DNA from: JANXVY01 sp031365425
GTDB taxonomy: Bacteria > Pseudomonadota > Alphaproteobacteria > Rhizobiales > Hyphomicrobiaceae
DNA: 14,665 nucleotides
Direction: 5' to 3'
Assembly: GCA_031365425.1 (NCBI GenBank)
Contig: JANLYB010000229.1
Location: 1-14,665 of the forward strand
Shown here: positions 1 through 7,897 of the stretch, piece by piece
Position numbering within the stretch: position 1 is the stretch's first letter
Layout of the letters: the number at the start of each line of letters is the position of its first letter
The notes under the pieces: generated by a model
What the model was told of the DNA's origin: nothing
The model's database searches: none
The model's input: the letters and a program-made list of their open reading frames with translations, nothing else
Translations under genes and position numbers: made by a program

Positions 1-148
1 CGCACACTCGCTTCAACCACATCCCTGACCACCCGCAGCCGCCAATAACAGGCTACCCCTCCCCCTCGACACGCCATCGAAAATCGCACGCGCACAATCC
101 GCGCGACCTGCGCTATGAAAGGCGGCGCAAACAACTTCGAGGGCCCCG

Positions 149-1072
149 ATGAAACCGACCGCACACCCCGCAAGCCAAACCCCGCCGGCCCGTTTCGAGG
201 AAATCGCTTTCACCGCTCGCGACGGTCTGCGCCTCTACGCGCGCCACTACCCGGCCACCACCACCTCATCCCTGCGCCCGGTCGTCTGCCTCGCCGGCAT
301 CACCCGCAACTCCCGCGACTTCCATGTCATCGCCTCAGCGATCTCCACCGACCCCGTCCGTCCTCGCCCCGTCTACACCATCGACACCCGCGGACGCGGC
401 AAGTCCGCCCACGACCCCGACTGGAAGCACTACATCGTCCCGATCGAAATGCTGGACGTCATCGACTTCCTCACCCTGCGCTCGCTCTGCGATGTCGCCC
501 TCATCGGCACCTCGCGCGGCGGCATCATCTCGATGGTGATGGCCGCAGCCCAGCCCTCGGCTATCGGCTGCGTCGTCTTGAACGACATCGGCCCCGTCGT
601 CGAAATGGACGGCCTGTCGCGCATTGCCGGCTACATCGGCCGCGTTCCCCACCCCCATTCCTGGGCCGACGCCGGACGCATCGTCCGCGACATGAACGAG
701 AAGCAGTTCACCCGCGTTTCCGACGCCGAGTGGGTCGACATCGCCCGCCAGTTCTTCAACGAGGTCGATGGCAAACCTGCCCCCGGCTACGACCCCCAGC
801 TTTCCCACTCGCTGTCCGTCCTCGATGGCCCTATGCCCCCCATGTGGAACCAGTTCGAAGCGATGAAGCGCGTCCCCGTCATGGTGCTGCGCGGCGAAAA
901 CTCAGACATCCTGTCAGCTGCAACTGTCGAAGAAATGAGCCGCCGCCACCCGCGCTTGACAGCCCACACCGTCCGCTGGGAAGGCCACGCCCCCTTCCTC
1001 CGTGATCCCCACACCATCGACGAAGTCAAAAAATTCCTCACCGCCAGCGACGCCGCTATCACCGCAGCGTGA
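149..1072 (+). CDS. alpha/beta hydrolase (alpha/beta fold)
   Basis: A 307-aa protein with the full alpha/beta-hydrolase catalytic layout. The nucleophile elbow GTSRG puts Ser122 after a beta strand (DVALIG). The acid is probably Asp253 in GENSDIL, and the base is His280 in EGHAPFL near the C-terminus. The oxyanion-strand region VVCLAGITRNSRDF lies at about residues 46-58, and DTRGRGKS at 79-86 fits the usual loop after strand 4. No signal peptide is visible, so it is probably cytoplasmic. The ATG at 149 follows GAGGG with a 5-nt gap; the longer overlapping plus-strand frame from 115 is an Arg/Pro-rich shadow. Third codon positions are strikingly C-rich although the gene lies on the plus strand. 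The substrate cannot be read from sequence: esterase, lactonase and C-C hydrolase all remain possible. It converges on the MFS gene, with 15 bases between the stop codons. Confidence 0.88.
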   Translation: MKPTAHPASQTPPARFEEIAFTARDGLRLYARHYPATTTSSLRPVVCLAGITRNSRDFHVIASAISTDPVRPRPVYTIDTRGRGKSAHDPDWKHYIVPIEMLDVIDFLTLRSLCDVALIGTSRGGIISMVMAAAQPSAIGCVVLNDIGPVVEMDGLSRIAGYIGRVPHPHSWADAGRIVRDMNEKQFTRVSDAEWVDIARQFFNEVDGKPAPGYDPQLSHSLSVLDGPMPPMWNQFEAMKRVPVMVLRGENSDILSAATVEEMSRRHPRLTAHTVRWEGHAPFLRDPHTIDEVKKFLTASDAAITAA

Positions 1073-1087
1073 ACCCGGCCGGCGCGA

Positions 1088-2281
1088 TCAGCCGTGTCCC
1101 GCCAAGGCTCGGTCGGGTGATCGCGTGACAAACATCACTCCCAAGGCACACGCGAACACGATCCCGCCGATCACAGCGGTCACGGCCAGCACCCGTCCAA
1201 ACCCGCCGCCGCCGTGCAACACGGCGATGAACGGAGCTGCAAACCCGCTCACAGTAAACCCGAGAAAATAGCGGATGCTGAACGCCTTCGCCCGCAGATG
1301 AGGCGAAACGTAGCGCGCGACCATGGCATCGTTGACGACCACCTGCCCGTAGATCGCCGCCATCGCCAGCACCAGCCCGAACAGCAACGCCACCCCGCTC
1401 GACGTCGCCGCAATCGCAAGCCCCACCGGCTGCAACACCGACAGCCCCGCAAAGATCCGCGGCAGCGGCACACGGTCAACCAGCCGCCCTATCGCCAGCT
1501 GCATCAACGCGCCGAAAACGAAGACACCCGTCGCAAGCCACCCCGTCGCCCCGAGCGTGAGCGGCAAGCCCAGCCGCTCGTCGATCACCTTTGGCAGCGC
1601 AATCGTCAAAACATTGAACGTCATCCCCCCGCAAACGATTGCCAGCGCGAACACCGCCAGAAATAGACCCGGATGAGCCGCCCGCACCACAGTGCCACCG
1701 CTTGAAGCCTTCGCTTGCCCAGCCCCATCACCGGGAACCAACGCAACAAACGCTGCCCCGATCCCAAGACAAAACACACCCGGCACCACAAACGCCGCCT
1801 GCCACCCCCACCAAGCCGCCAGCGCCGCCGTCACGCCCGACGCCAACGCTGCCCCTAAGTTTCCCCAGACGCCGTTCCACCCCAGATCGCGCCCCAGCTG
1901 ACGCGCGTGCGTTACCAGCATGGCGGACCCGATGGGATGATAAATTGACGAGAAAATTCCCAGCACCAGCAGCCACCCGGCCAGTTCTCGCGGCGAGCCT
2001 GATGTCGACAACCCCAGGCAGGAAAGCCCATATCCGAAGAAAAACACCGCCAGCAGATTGCGCCGGCCATACCGCTCGGCGAGCCACCCCATCGGCAACG
2101 AACACGCACCGAAGGCAACGAAAGCCCCCGTGGCCAGCGCGATCAACATGGCGTAGCCGGCTCGCCAGTCAGCCGCAATTGAGATCACAGCGGTCGGATA
2201 TATCAACAGCACGAAATGATCGAGCGCGTGAGCGGCATTGACGAACTTGATGGTTCGGCGGGACAGCAGATCATCATGCAT
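1088..2281 (-). CDS. MFS transporter, fosmidomycin-resistance (FSR)-like
   Basis: A 397-aa, very hydrophobic protein that fits 12 transmembrane helices. The signature motif A of the major facilitator superfamily is in the loop after helix 2 (GWLAERYGRRN, residues 65-75), with a degenerate copy in the second half (GRLVDRVPLPR). Helix 1 begins HALDHF, and IYHPIGSAML appears near helix 4; both resemble the FSR (fosmidomycin resistance) branch, so efflux of a small molecule is the likely role. The substrate is unknown. The ATG at 2281 has AAGG 8 nt upstream. It lies 60 nt downstream of the HhH-protein gene on the same strand and may be read with it. That gap holds a small 6-bp hairpin (TTTGCG/CGCAAA, 2292-2311), too weak to call a terminator. 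Confidence 0.87.
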   Translation of the reverse strand: MHDDLLSRRTIKFVNAAHALDHFVLLIYPTAVISIAADWRAGYAMLIALATGAFVAFGACSLPMGWLAERYGRRNLLAVFFFGYGLSCLGLSTSGSPRELAGWLLVLGIFSSIYHPIGSAMLVTHARQLGRDLGWNGVWGNLGAALASGVTAALAAWWGWQAAFVVPGVFCLGIGAAFVALVPGDGAGQAKASSGGTVVRAAHPGLFLAVFALAIVCGGMTFNVLTIALPKVIDERLGLPLTLGATGWLATGVFVFGALMQLAIGRLVDRVPLPRIFAGLSVLQPVGLAIAATSSGVALLFGLVLAMAAIYGQVVVNDAMVARYVSPHLRAKAFSIRYFLGFTVSGFAAPFIAVLHGGGGFGRVLAVTAVIGGIVFACALGVMFVTRSPDRALAGHG

Positions 2282-2341
2282 AAGGGCCGCCTTTGCGTCA
2301 CAAACCGCAAATAGTCACCCTAATGACGAGTGTGTCAGACC

Positions 2342-4276
2342 TCAAGCTTCCCCGCGATCCACCCGCTTGGAGAATTCCGTCTGCCCGCCCGACGCGAGGA
2401 TGCGCGCCTGCTCGACCCAGTTTTCCCGCTCGATGCGACCTTTGAAGTCGAGGATCTGGCTGACCCGGTCGATGTCCGAGTTGGTCCAGTGGGCGATCTG
2501 CTCGTATCCCGTGATACCGAGCGAATTAAGCTTCTTCTCGATTAGAACGCCGATCCCGCGAATCCGCTTCAGATCCTCAACCGCCCCACCCTGACGGCTA
2601 GAACCGCCGGCTGGCGATGGATCGCGCAACGCTTCCGAGCGCACCGAACGCAGCCCAGCAAGATCGGGCCGCGAAACCCGCCCGGCATCCGTCGCAGTTA
2701 CGGCTGCAACAACCGGCGCTGCCACGGCGGCGGCCGCAGCCGCTGCCGGCTTGGCCATGTTTTCACGGATTGCATCGACGAGCTTGGACGGCATAGATGG
2801 TTCGATGTTGGCCGTCGCACGCACAATCGCAGCCGACGCCATCGCAGCCGCAGCAGCCGTTGCCGCCGCGACCGACGTGTCGGAACCACCAGCGGCAGCC
2901 GGTTTGGCCGGAGCAGCCGTCGTACTTGCAGCGGCGGTCGGAATTTCACCGCGCAGACGGCGGCGCGAATAATCGGTTTCCCCACCGGTCGCCAAAATCT
3001 GCGCCTGTTCGATCCAATTTTCCTGTTCGATCCGGCCTGACACGCCGAGCGTCTGGCTGATCCGCGAAACGTCGTTCGGAGTCCAACGCGCAATCTCGCT
3101 GAAACGGGTGACACCTGCAGCCCTCAAGCGCGCCTGCATTGCCGAATCAACGGCGCGAATCCGCATGAGATCATCGCCGCCCACCGCAGCCTGAGGCTCC
3201 ACCGCTGCCGGAGCCACAGGCTTTGCCGCGACGGGAGCAGACGCGGCAGGAGCAGGAGCAACCGGCGCAGCAGGAGCCGGTTTGGCAGCCGCCTGAGCCG
3301 CAGCCGCCCGGGCTGCAATCGCTGCAAGTGCTGCCCCGCCCGCAACGACAGGTTCGAATGGCACGTCTGCCACCGCAGCAGGCTTTGCCGCAACCGGCGC
3401 TGCAGACGTCGCAGGCTTGGGCGCCGGAATCCCGGCGGGTTTGGACGCGATCGGCCCGATCGGCGGCGAACCGGCCGCAATCCCCGCAGGTTTCGACGCG
3501 ATCGGCGCATTTGGAACCTTGGCGACAGGTGCCGCAGGTGCCACGGGTGCAGCCGGAGCAACGGTCGCTGTGACCGAAGGGGCAAGAGGCTTAGCCGGAG
3601 CCGCCGGCGCAACACGAGCGACGGGTGCAGCAGGTGCTACAGCCGACGGACTGCGGCCCAACTCCGGACGCAACGGCTCGGGTCGCGGCTGGGCTTGCTC
3701 GCCGGTCAAAGCGCGCTCAAAGCGCGTCACGTCACCCGCCGGGGCTGGCTTCACAGGCGCGGCCATTGAAGGTTCGACATATCCCCGCGGAATACCGACC
3801 GTGGTGATCGGATATGTGTTCGCCGCAACCGGTGCAGGCGCTCCAGGCTGACGGATCGTCACTGCCGCAGCAACCGATCCCGCACCAGCCGCTGCGGCTA
3901 CAGGCAGAGTGATGGTCTGCATTTGCGGCTGAACCAATTCGGGGTTGGCGCGCGGAATACCCACTGTCGTAACCGGATAGGTATACGCCGTGGACGAACG
4001 ATCCGGTGCCGTTGCGGGTGCGGCCGGAGCGACCGGGGCAGGAGCTTTGCTGGCTTCAATCACGGGAGCCTTGGGCACGACGCGTGCGGCGGCCGGCGCC
4101 GCAGCGGGCGCCGTCGTAACGGCAGGCCTCGCGGCAACGGCGCTGGCGGGTGCCGCGACGGCGTCAGCCTCAACTGCCCGCCCCGCAAAGAACCGGTGAG
4201 CCATGCAGCCGAGTATCGCCCCCAGCAATCCGGCAAGAAGCATCCACACGAATGTCTGAAGCAACAAGAACTGCAT
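2342..4276 (-). CDS. membrane-anchored Ala/Pro-rich protein with two helix-hairpin-helix-type domains
   Basis: A 644-aa protein in three parts. Residues 4-24 form one N-terminal membrane helix, followed by HRFFAGR, so by the positive-inside rule the rest should be cytoplasmic. Residues ~34-365 are low-complexity Ala/Pro with internal repeats: TYPVTTVGIPR at 99-109 and TYPITTVGIPR at 154-164, and PIASKPAGI at 258-266 and 275-283. Two related ~78-aa domains lie at 368-444 and 566-643, sharing RWTP/HWTN, the GRIE-EN-W-EQA pattern and ILA-GG-T. Domain 2 keeps the hairpin RIRGIG; domain 1 has RIRAVD, losing the hairpin glycines. The family resembles the HhH-type domain attached to several rhizobial proteins, sometimes annotated as complex I 41-kDa-like or linked to ribosomal protein L21. 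DNA or protein binding is inferred. ATG 4276 has GGAG 8 nt upstream. Exact function is unknown. Confidence 0.82.
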   Translation of the reverse strand: MQFLLLQTFVWMLLAGLLGAILGCMAHRFFAGRAVEADAVAAPASAVAARPAVTTAPAAAPAAARVVPKAPVIEASKAPAPVAPAAPATAPDRSSTAYTYPVTTVGIPRANPELVQPQMQTITLPVAAAAGAGSVAAAVTIRQPGAPAPVAANTYPITTVGIPRGYVEPSMAAPVKPAPAGDVTRFERALTGEQAQPRPEPLRPELGRSPSAVAPAAPVARVAPAAPAKPLAPSVTATVAPAAPVAPAAPVAKVPNAPIASKPAGIAAGSPPIGPIASKPAGIPAPKPATSAAPVAAKPAAVADVPFEPVVAGGAALAAIAARAAAAQAAAKPAPAAPVAPAPAASAPVAAKPVAPAAVEPQAAVGGDDLMRIRAVDSAMQARLRAAGVTRFSEIARWTPNDVSRISQTLGVSGRIEQENWIEQAQILATGGETDYSRRRLRGEIPTAAASTTAAPAKPAAAGGSDTSVAAATAAAAAMASAAIVRATANIEPSMPSKLVDAIRENMAKPAAAAAAAVAAPVVAAVTATDAGRVSRPDLAGLRSVRSEALRDPSPAGGSSRQGGAVEDLKRIRGIGVLIEKKLNSLGITGYEQIAHWTNSDIDRVSQILDFKGRIERENWVEQARILASGGQTEFSKRVDRGEA

Positions 4277-4335
4277 TACTCAATCTCCCAACACGCCCGC
4301 GCGTCCACCCTCAGACGACGCCACTCCGCTCATTG

Positions 4336-4443
4336 TCACTCGTCGGTCTTGGCCGGTCCGCACGAAATCCAACCGACCCAAAACCCGGTCGCCAAGGCGA
4401 CGAACAACCAAGGGATCAACAACTGCTCGGCAACATAAAACAT
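4336..4443 (-). CDS. 35-aa single-pass membrane protein
   Basis: A very short gene read directly from the sequence. It begins MFYVAEQLLIPW and ends CGPAKTDE, with a hydrophobic, Trp/Phe-containing segment at about residues 8-27 (QLLIPWLFVALATGFWVGWI) that should span the membrane once. The only basic residue, Lys, is after the helix, weakly favouring an inside C-terminus. The main support is a strong Shine-Dalgarno GAGGAG at 4450-4455, six bases before the ATG. It stands 59 nt upstream of the HhH-protein gene and downstream of the OmpA gene, all on the minus strand. I infer a small subunit or anchor of the same envelope module; no homologue is recognised with certainty. Confidence 0.62.
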   Translation of the reverse strand: MFYVAEQLLIPWLFVALATGFWVGWISCGPAKTDE

Positions 4444-4449
4444 ACCTTA

Positions 4450-4455
4450 CTCCTC
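4450..4455 (-). promoter_or_regulatory. strong ribosome binding site of the 35-aa gene
   Basis: GAGGAG on the minus strand, six bases before the ATG at 4443. It is among the best Shine-Dalgarno matches in the window and is the chief reason to accept so short a gene. The ~175 bases between here and the OmpA stop at 4630 show no clear gene or terminator. Confidence 0.6.
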
Positions 4456-4629
4456 GCACACCGGCTCGCCGGCTTTCACTGTCTCTCGCAGCGCCTCACG
4501 CAACGAAGGCGATCAACACCCATCCGCTCGAACATCGACGCGCCTCAAATCGCGCTGCCTGCCTGTCGAAGCTTCCAGCCACCAATCGGCCATCACGAAT
4601 GTCAACGCCACCAATTCCGCTCAAGCCGC

Positions 4630-6528
4630 TTATTTTGTTTTTACCGAAAAATCGATCCGGCGATTCTTAGCCCTGTTTTCAGCCGTATCGTTTGGCGCGA
4701 TGGGCTTGGTATCGCCATAGCCGATCGCCTTGATCCGGTCCGCGCTGATCCCTTGACCAACCAGGAAATTGGCGACCGACTTCGCACGCCGTTCCGACAA
4801 GGGTTGATTGCGTTCCGGGATGCCTTCACTGTCGGTGTGGCCCTCGATCTCGATCAGCACGTTCTCGCATTTACCCGCGATGTCGGCCAACCGGCGCAAC
4901 GTAGGCAGGCTTGCCCGCAAGATCACGTCGCTCGCCCGCTCGAACTGGACGGAGCCTGCGTTTCGCGCATTACGCAAATCGCCTTCGCAGACCGAGGCGG
5001 CCGCCGTCGCCTTCTTGGCCTTGTCGGCCGTAGCGAGCGCTGCCAGACGCTGTGCTTCCGCAGCGTCGCGCTCCGCTTCCTTCTTAGCCTGGGCGGCTGC
5101 CTCAGCTTCGCGCTTGGCGTTTTCTTCGGCAGACTTGCGCTTCTTGCTGTCGTCGAGCAAAATCGCAACCTTGGTATCGCAATAACCTTTGGCACCGGCG
5201 CGAACTTCGCCCGGCAATGCCTGAGCCAAAGCGTCATCCTCAGTCACGCCCGTGAGTTCCACCTGCTTATCGAGCAGAGAAACTTTACCAGCCCCAAGCC
5301 GACCTAATCCGGACACAGCCGAGATGATACACGTTTCATAATGTGCCGGTTCGCCCGCGCCGATGATGAGGCGATCATTGATCTTGCGGCCCGGCAAACG
5401 CTGAGTGATCGCCGCAATCAATCCGGCGCGTGCCGTTTCATTCGGCACATGACCGGTCACATCGACAGACGACGAGGTGGCAACGATGTTCGTGCCATAG
5501 GGCGAGACAACCGTCTTCAAACCTTTGATGGCTTCGGCAGCCTTGTACGATTCGGGAATCTGCGACTTGAAAGCCTTCTTCGTCGTCTCAGCCGTGGCCT
5601 CGTCCGCAGCTGTCCCCGACAGAGTTAATTGCCCGCCCCTCAGTTCCGCAGTGCCTTCCTGCAGCGTTGCAAGCTGATCGAGACTGATCTTTGCAACCTT
5701 TTCCCAACCGTTCGGCGCGCCCTCGCCCAGTTCCATCTTGTCGACGACGCCGGTCTTGCCGAACGCCTGCTTGGCATGAGCCAGCAACGTTTCGCGCAAC
5801 CGTTCGCTAGGAACGTATCCCGTCAGCGCAACGCTGTTGCCCGACAGTTTTGCCATCCAAGAATAGGACTCAATGACCGGGGCGGTGACCTTGTCCACGG
5901 ACAGTTTCAACGGCTTCGGCAGGTTCGTCAGCGCCGCCTTTACGTCTTTGTAAACCGATGCATTGCCCGCTTCGCCCGACAATGAAAGGTCGAGCCCCGA
6001 TAATTCCACATTGCCGCGCTTCAGGTGCGCCAGTTGCTTCAATCCAAAGCGCACGCCGTCGAGCCACTCACCCGCGGGTGGACTACCGCGCGCGAATTCC
6101 AGTTTGTCCACGATCTCGGCTTTAGGAAACTGCGATTTTACCGCCGCCAGCACACCTTTATGCAGCGTCTGGGTCGGCACGTACCCGGTCAGCACGACTT
6201 TGTTGTCGGCGTGCGCGGCACCCCAGGTGTAGGGCTGAACCTTGCGCAGCAAATCGGCCTGCCCGTCAAGAATGCGCACGCCATAAACGCTATTTCCAAG
6301 CAAAAGCGCCTTGCTGGGCTCATCTTCTTCATTGGCCTGGCCCGACAAGATACCGTCGCGACCATCAAACCGGAGTTTGGCCCATCCCAGATTGGCGTTT
6401 CCAAGCGTCTCGGTGACTCGCTTCCCCAAGTCACGCTCTACCGGCTCTTTGATCGACAGCGCAGCCAGCCAACTAAAGACAGCAAGCGGAATGAGTCCCC
6501 AAACCCAACGCAGCGGATGACACTTCAT
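4630..6528 (-). CDS. OmpA-family peptidoglycan-binding protein with three BON-like repeats
   Basis: A 632-aa envelope protein. Residues ~8-25 form a hydrophobic N-terminal segment (signal anchor or signal peptide). Three repeats follow, centred on LTGYVP (113-118), LTGYVP (235-240) and VTGHVP (357-362), each followed ~65-70 residues later by LSLSGEA, LTLSGTA or VELTGVT; the period is about 122 residues. They look like BON/OmpA-associated beta-alpha repeats. Residues ~460-508 are a charged Ala/Lys/Glu stretch, probably a coiled coil. The C-terminal OmpA domain (~510-632) has EGHTDSEG (562-569), LSERRAKSV (577-585) and NRRIDF (622-627); the Asp and Arg of these motifs bind diaminopimelate in the family. 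ATG 6528 has GGGGAG 9 nt upstream. The repeat-plus-OmpA plan recalls mycobacterial ArfA, also followed by small membrane proteins; that comparison is inference. It heads the envelope cluster. Confidence 0.87.
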   Translation of the reverse strand: MKCHPLRWVWGLIPLAVFSWLAALSIKEPVERDLGKRVTETLGNANLGWAKLRFDGRDGILSGQANEEDEPSKALLLGNSVYGVRILDGQADLLRKVQPYTWGAAHADNKVVLTGYVPTQTLHKGVLAAVKSQFPKAEIVDKLEFARGSPPAGEWLDGVRFGLKQLAHLKRGNVELSGLDLSLSGEAGNASVYKDVKAALTNLPKPLKLSVDKVTAPVIESYSWMAKLSGNSVALTGYVPSERLRETLLAHAKQAFGKTGVVDKMELGEGAPNGWEKVAKISLDQLATLQEGTAELRGGQLTLSGTAADEATAETTKKAFKSQIPESYKAAEAIKGLKTVVSPYGTNIVATSSSVDVTGHVPNETARAGLIAAITQRLPGRKINDRLIIGAGEPAHYETCIISAVSGLGRLGAGKVSLLDKQVELTGVTEDDALAQALPGEVRAGAKGYCDTKVAILLDDSKKRKSAEENAKREAEAAAQAKKEAERDAAEAQRLAALATADKAKKATAAASVCEGDLRNARNAGSVQFERASDVILRASLPTLRRLADIAGKCENVLIEIEGHTDSEGIPERNQPLSERRAKSVANFLVGQGISADRIKAIGYGDTKPIAPNDTAENRAKNRRIDFSVKTK

Positions 6529-6638
6529 TACAGCCGGCTCCCCGTAGCAGAACGCGTGAACAGTTCGGGCACGTAGACTAAAATAACAGGCGAACGAAAA
6601 TGCGACGCCCCCGCGTCAATTCCGGCCTGCTGCTTCAT
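6528..6638 (-). CDS. possible 36-aa leader ORF coupled to the OmpA gene
   Basis: An ORF beginning MKQQAGIDAG and ending ATGSRL. Its TAA overlaps the OmpA start codon as TAATG, the classic arrangement for translational coupling. GGGGA (6647-6651) lies eight bases upstream of its ATG. It has no membrane segment or recognised motif and contains a TTA codon, rare in such GC-rich DNA. It could be a real leader peptide or a chance frame in the 5' leader. Confidence 0.3.
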   Translation of the reverse strand: MKQQAGIDAGASHFRSPVILVYVPELFTRSATGSRL

Positions 6639-6661
6639 ACGCAAAGTCCCCACTCTGCCTT

Positions 6662-6690
6662 ACACTAGCCATATATTAATTCAACGGCAA
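6662..6690 (-). promoter_or_regulatory. candidate sigma70-type promoter of the OmpA cluster
   Basis: On the minus strand, TTGCCG (6685-6690) and TAGTGT (6662-6667) are separated by 17 bases within a locally AT-rich stretch (TTAATATATG), ~135 nt upstream of the OmpA start. Both hexamers are imperfect. The 6529-6814 gap otherwise shows only the possible leader ORF. Confidence 0.25.
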
Positions 6691-6814
6691 TCCGCGATTC
6701 GTTCTCCTGATGTGCTACTCCTTCGGTTGCAAACTCCGGCCAGCATCAGACCCGCCAGCAAAAATATCACAGATGCTCGCAAGCCACCTCAGCGGCCAAT
6801 CCTGTTGAAACCTA

Positions 6815-7897
6815 CTAAGCCGCAATCGCACTTGTCCCGGCACTCGCCCCCGCAATCGCCGCAGCGAGCGCCTCGCGCGAAACCGGACGGCTGATCAGAT
6901 AGCCTTGCACCGCATCGCATCCAGCCGACGCCACCCGCTGGAGATGATCGCTCGTCTCGACACCTTCCGCGACCGTCCGCATCCCGAGCGTCTTGGCGAG
7001 GTCAGCAATCGCCCGCACAATCGCCACGCATTCCGCCCGGCTCGGCAGATCGCGAATGAACGACTGATCGATCTTGATCTTGTCGAACGGAAACCGCCGC
7101 AGATAATTGAGCGACGAAAACCCGGTTCCGAAGTCGTCAAGCGCAATGGTAATGCCAAGTTTACGCAGCTTGACCAGCGTCTCAATCGTCGCCGCATCGT
7201 CCCGCATCAACACGGTCTCGGTGATTTCCAGCTCCAGCCGGTGAGGCGCCAGCCCCGTTTCTGCCAGCACGGTCGTTACCGTGTTATAGAGTTTGCCGCC
7301 GGCAAACTGCACGGCCGATAGATTGACGGCTACCCTGATCCCCTCGGGCCATCCCGCCGCATCGCTGCACGCCCGCCGCAAGGCAAACGCACCCAGCTCA
7401 CAGATCGCTCCGATCTCTTCGGCAACCGGAATAAACGCCGCTGGCGAAACGAACCCGCGCACCGGATGCTTCCAGCGCATCAACGCCTCACAAACCGTGA
7501 CTTGCCCGCTCGCAAGATCAACAATCGGCTGATAGTATAAATCGAACGCGTTCGTGCGCAGTGCCTCTATGAGGTCGGCTTCGAGGCTTCTGCGCGCCTT
7601 CAACTCTTCGATCAGCGCCGGCTCGAAATTGACGTGGCACCCGCGCCCGGACGCCTTGGCCTGATACAGCGCAATATCGGCATTACGGATCAGATCCTCG
7701 GCATTGTGGCCTTGCAAAGGGGCCACCACGACCCCCACGCTTGCACCGATCTCGATCCGCAAAGCACCGATCATATAGGGCTCGCTCAACACCCGGATCA
7801 GCCGCTGCGCCAATGGTTCGGTTTCGGCTGTGCCGCCCACATTGGTCTGGATCACGGCGAACTCATCCCCCCCCCAGACGCGCCACGAAATCCTCAA
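6815..7897 (-). CDS. GGDEF-EAL protein, C-terminal part (end of GGDEF plus whole EAL domain) after a frameshift
   Basis: This 360-aa frame is the continuation of the 7863-9338 gene after a single extra base; its own first eight residues (MRISWRVW) are out-of-frame translation, not a natural start. It resumes at GGDEF (residues 9-13) and completes the diguanylate cyclase domain. A full EAL phosphodiesterase domain follows, which hydrolyses cyclic di-GMP to pGpG. All usual active-site motifs are visible: CEALMRW (136-142, EAL), VNLS (191-194), LEITET (223-228), DDFGTGFS (254-261), KID (275-277), AEGVET (310-315) and QGYLISRP (331-338). So the EAL part looks catalytically competent. Removing one base gives an 840-aa protein. 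The TAG stop at 6815 is 287 nt upstream of the OmpA start. Direction of net activity in a dual GGDEF-EAL protein cannot be told from sequence. Confidence 0.85.
   Translation of the reverse strand: MRISWRVWGGDEFAVIQTNVGGTAETEPLAQRLIRVLSEPYMIGALRIEIGASVGVVVAPLQGHNAEDLIRNADIALYQAKASGRGCHVNFEPALIEELKARRSLEADLIEALRTNAFDLYYQPIVDLASGQVTVCEALMRWKHPVRGFVSPAAFIPVAEEIGAICELGAFALRRACSDAAGWPEGIRVAVNLSAVQFAGGKLYNTVTTVLAETGLAPHRLELEITETVLMRDDAATIETLVKLRKLGITIALDDFGTGFSSLNYLRRFPFDKIKIDQSFIRDLPSRAECVAIVRAIADLAKTLGMRTVAEGVETSDHLQRVASAGCDAVQGYLISRPVSREALAAAIAGASAGTSAIAA

Noticed and set aside
1..148. Promoter or small gene at the left edge, including the 66-aa minus-strand frame at 13-213
   Set aside because: The frame overlaps the hydrolase start with no ribosome binding site, and no convincing promoter hexamer pair is seen.
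115..1005. Long plus-strand frame (296 aa) overlapping the hydrolase gene
   Set aside because: Arg/Pro/His-rich composition typical of a shifted frame in GC-rich DNA; the 149-1072 frame has a complete catalytic triad.
4577..4605. TTGACA on the minus strand (4600-4605) upstream of the 35-aa gene as a promoter
   Set aside because: No acceptable -10 at 16-18 bases; the matching position reads GTGGCT.
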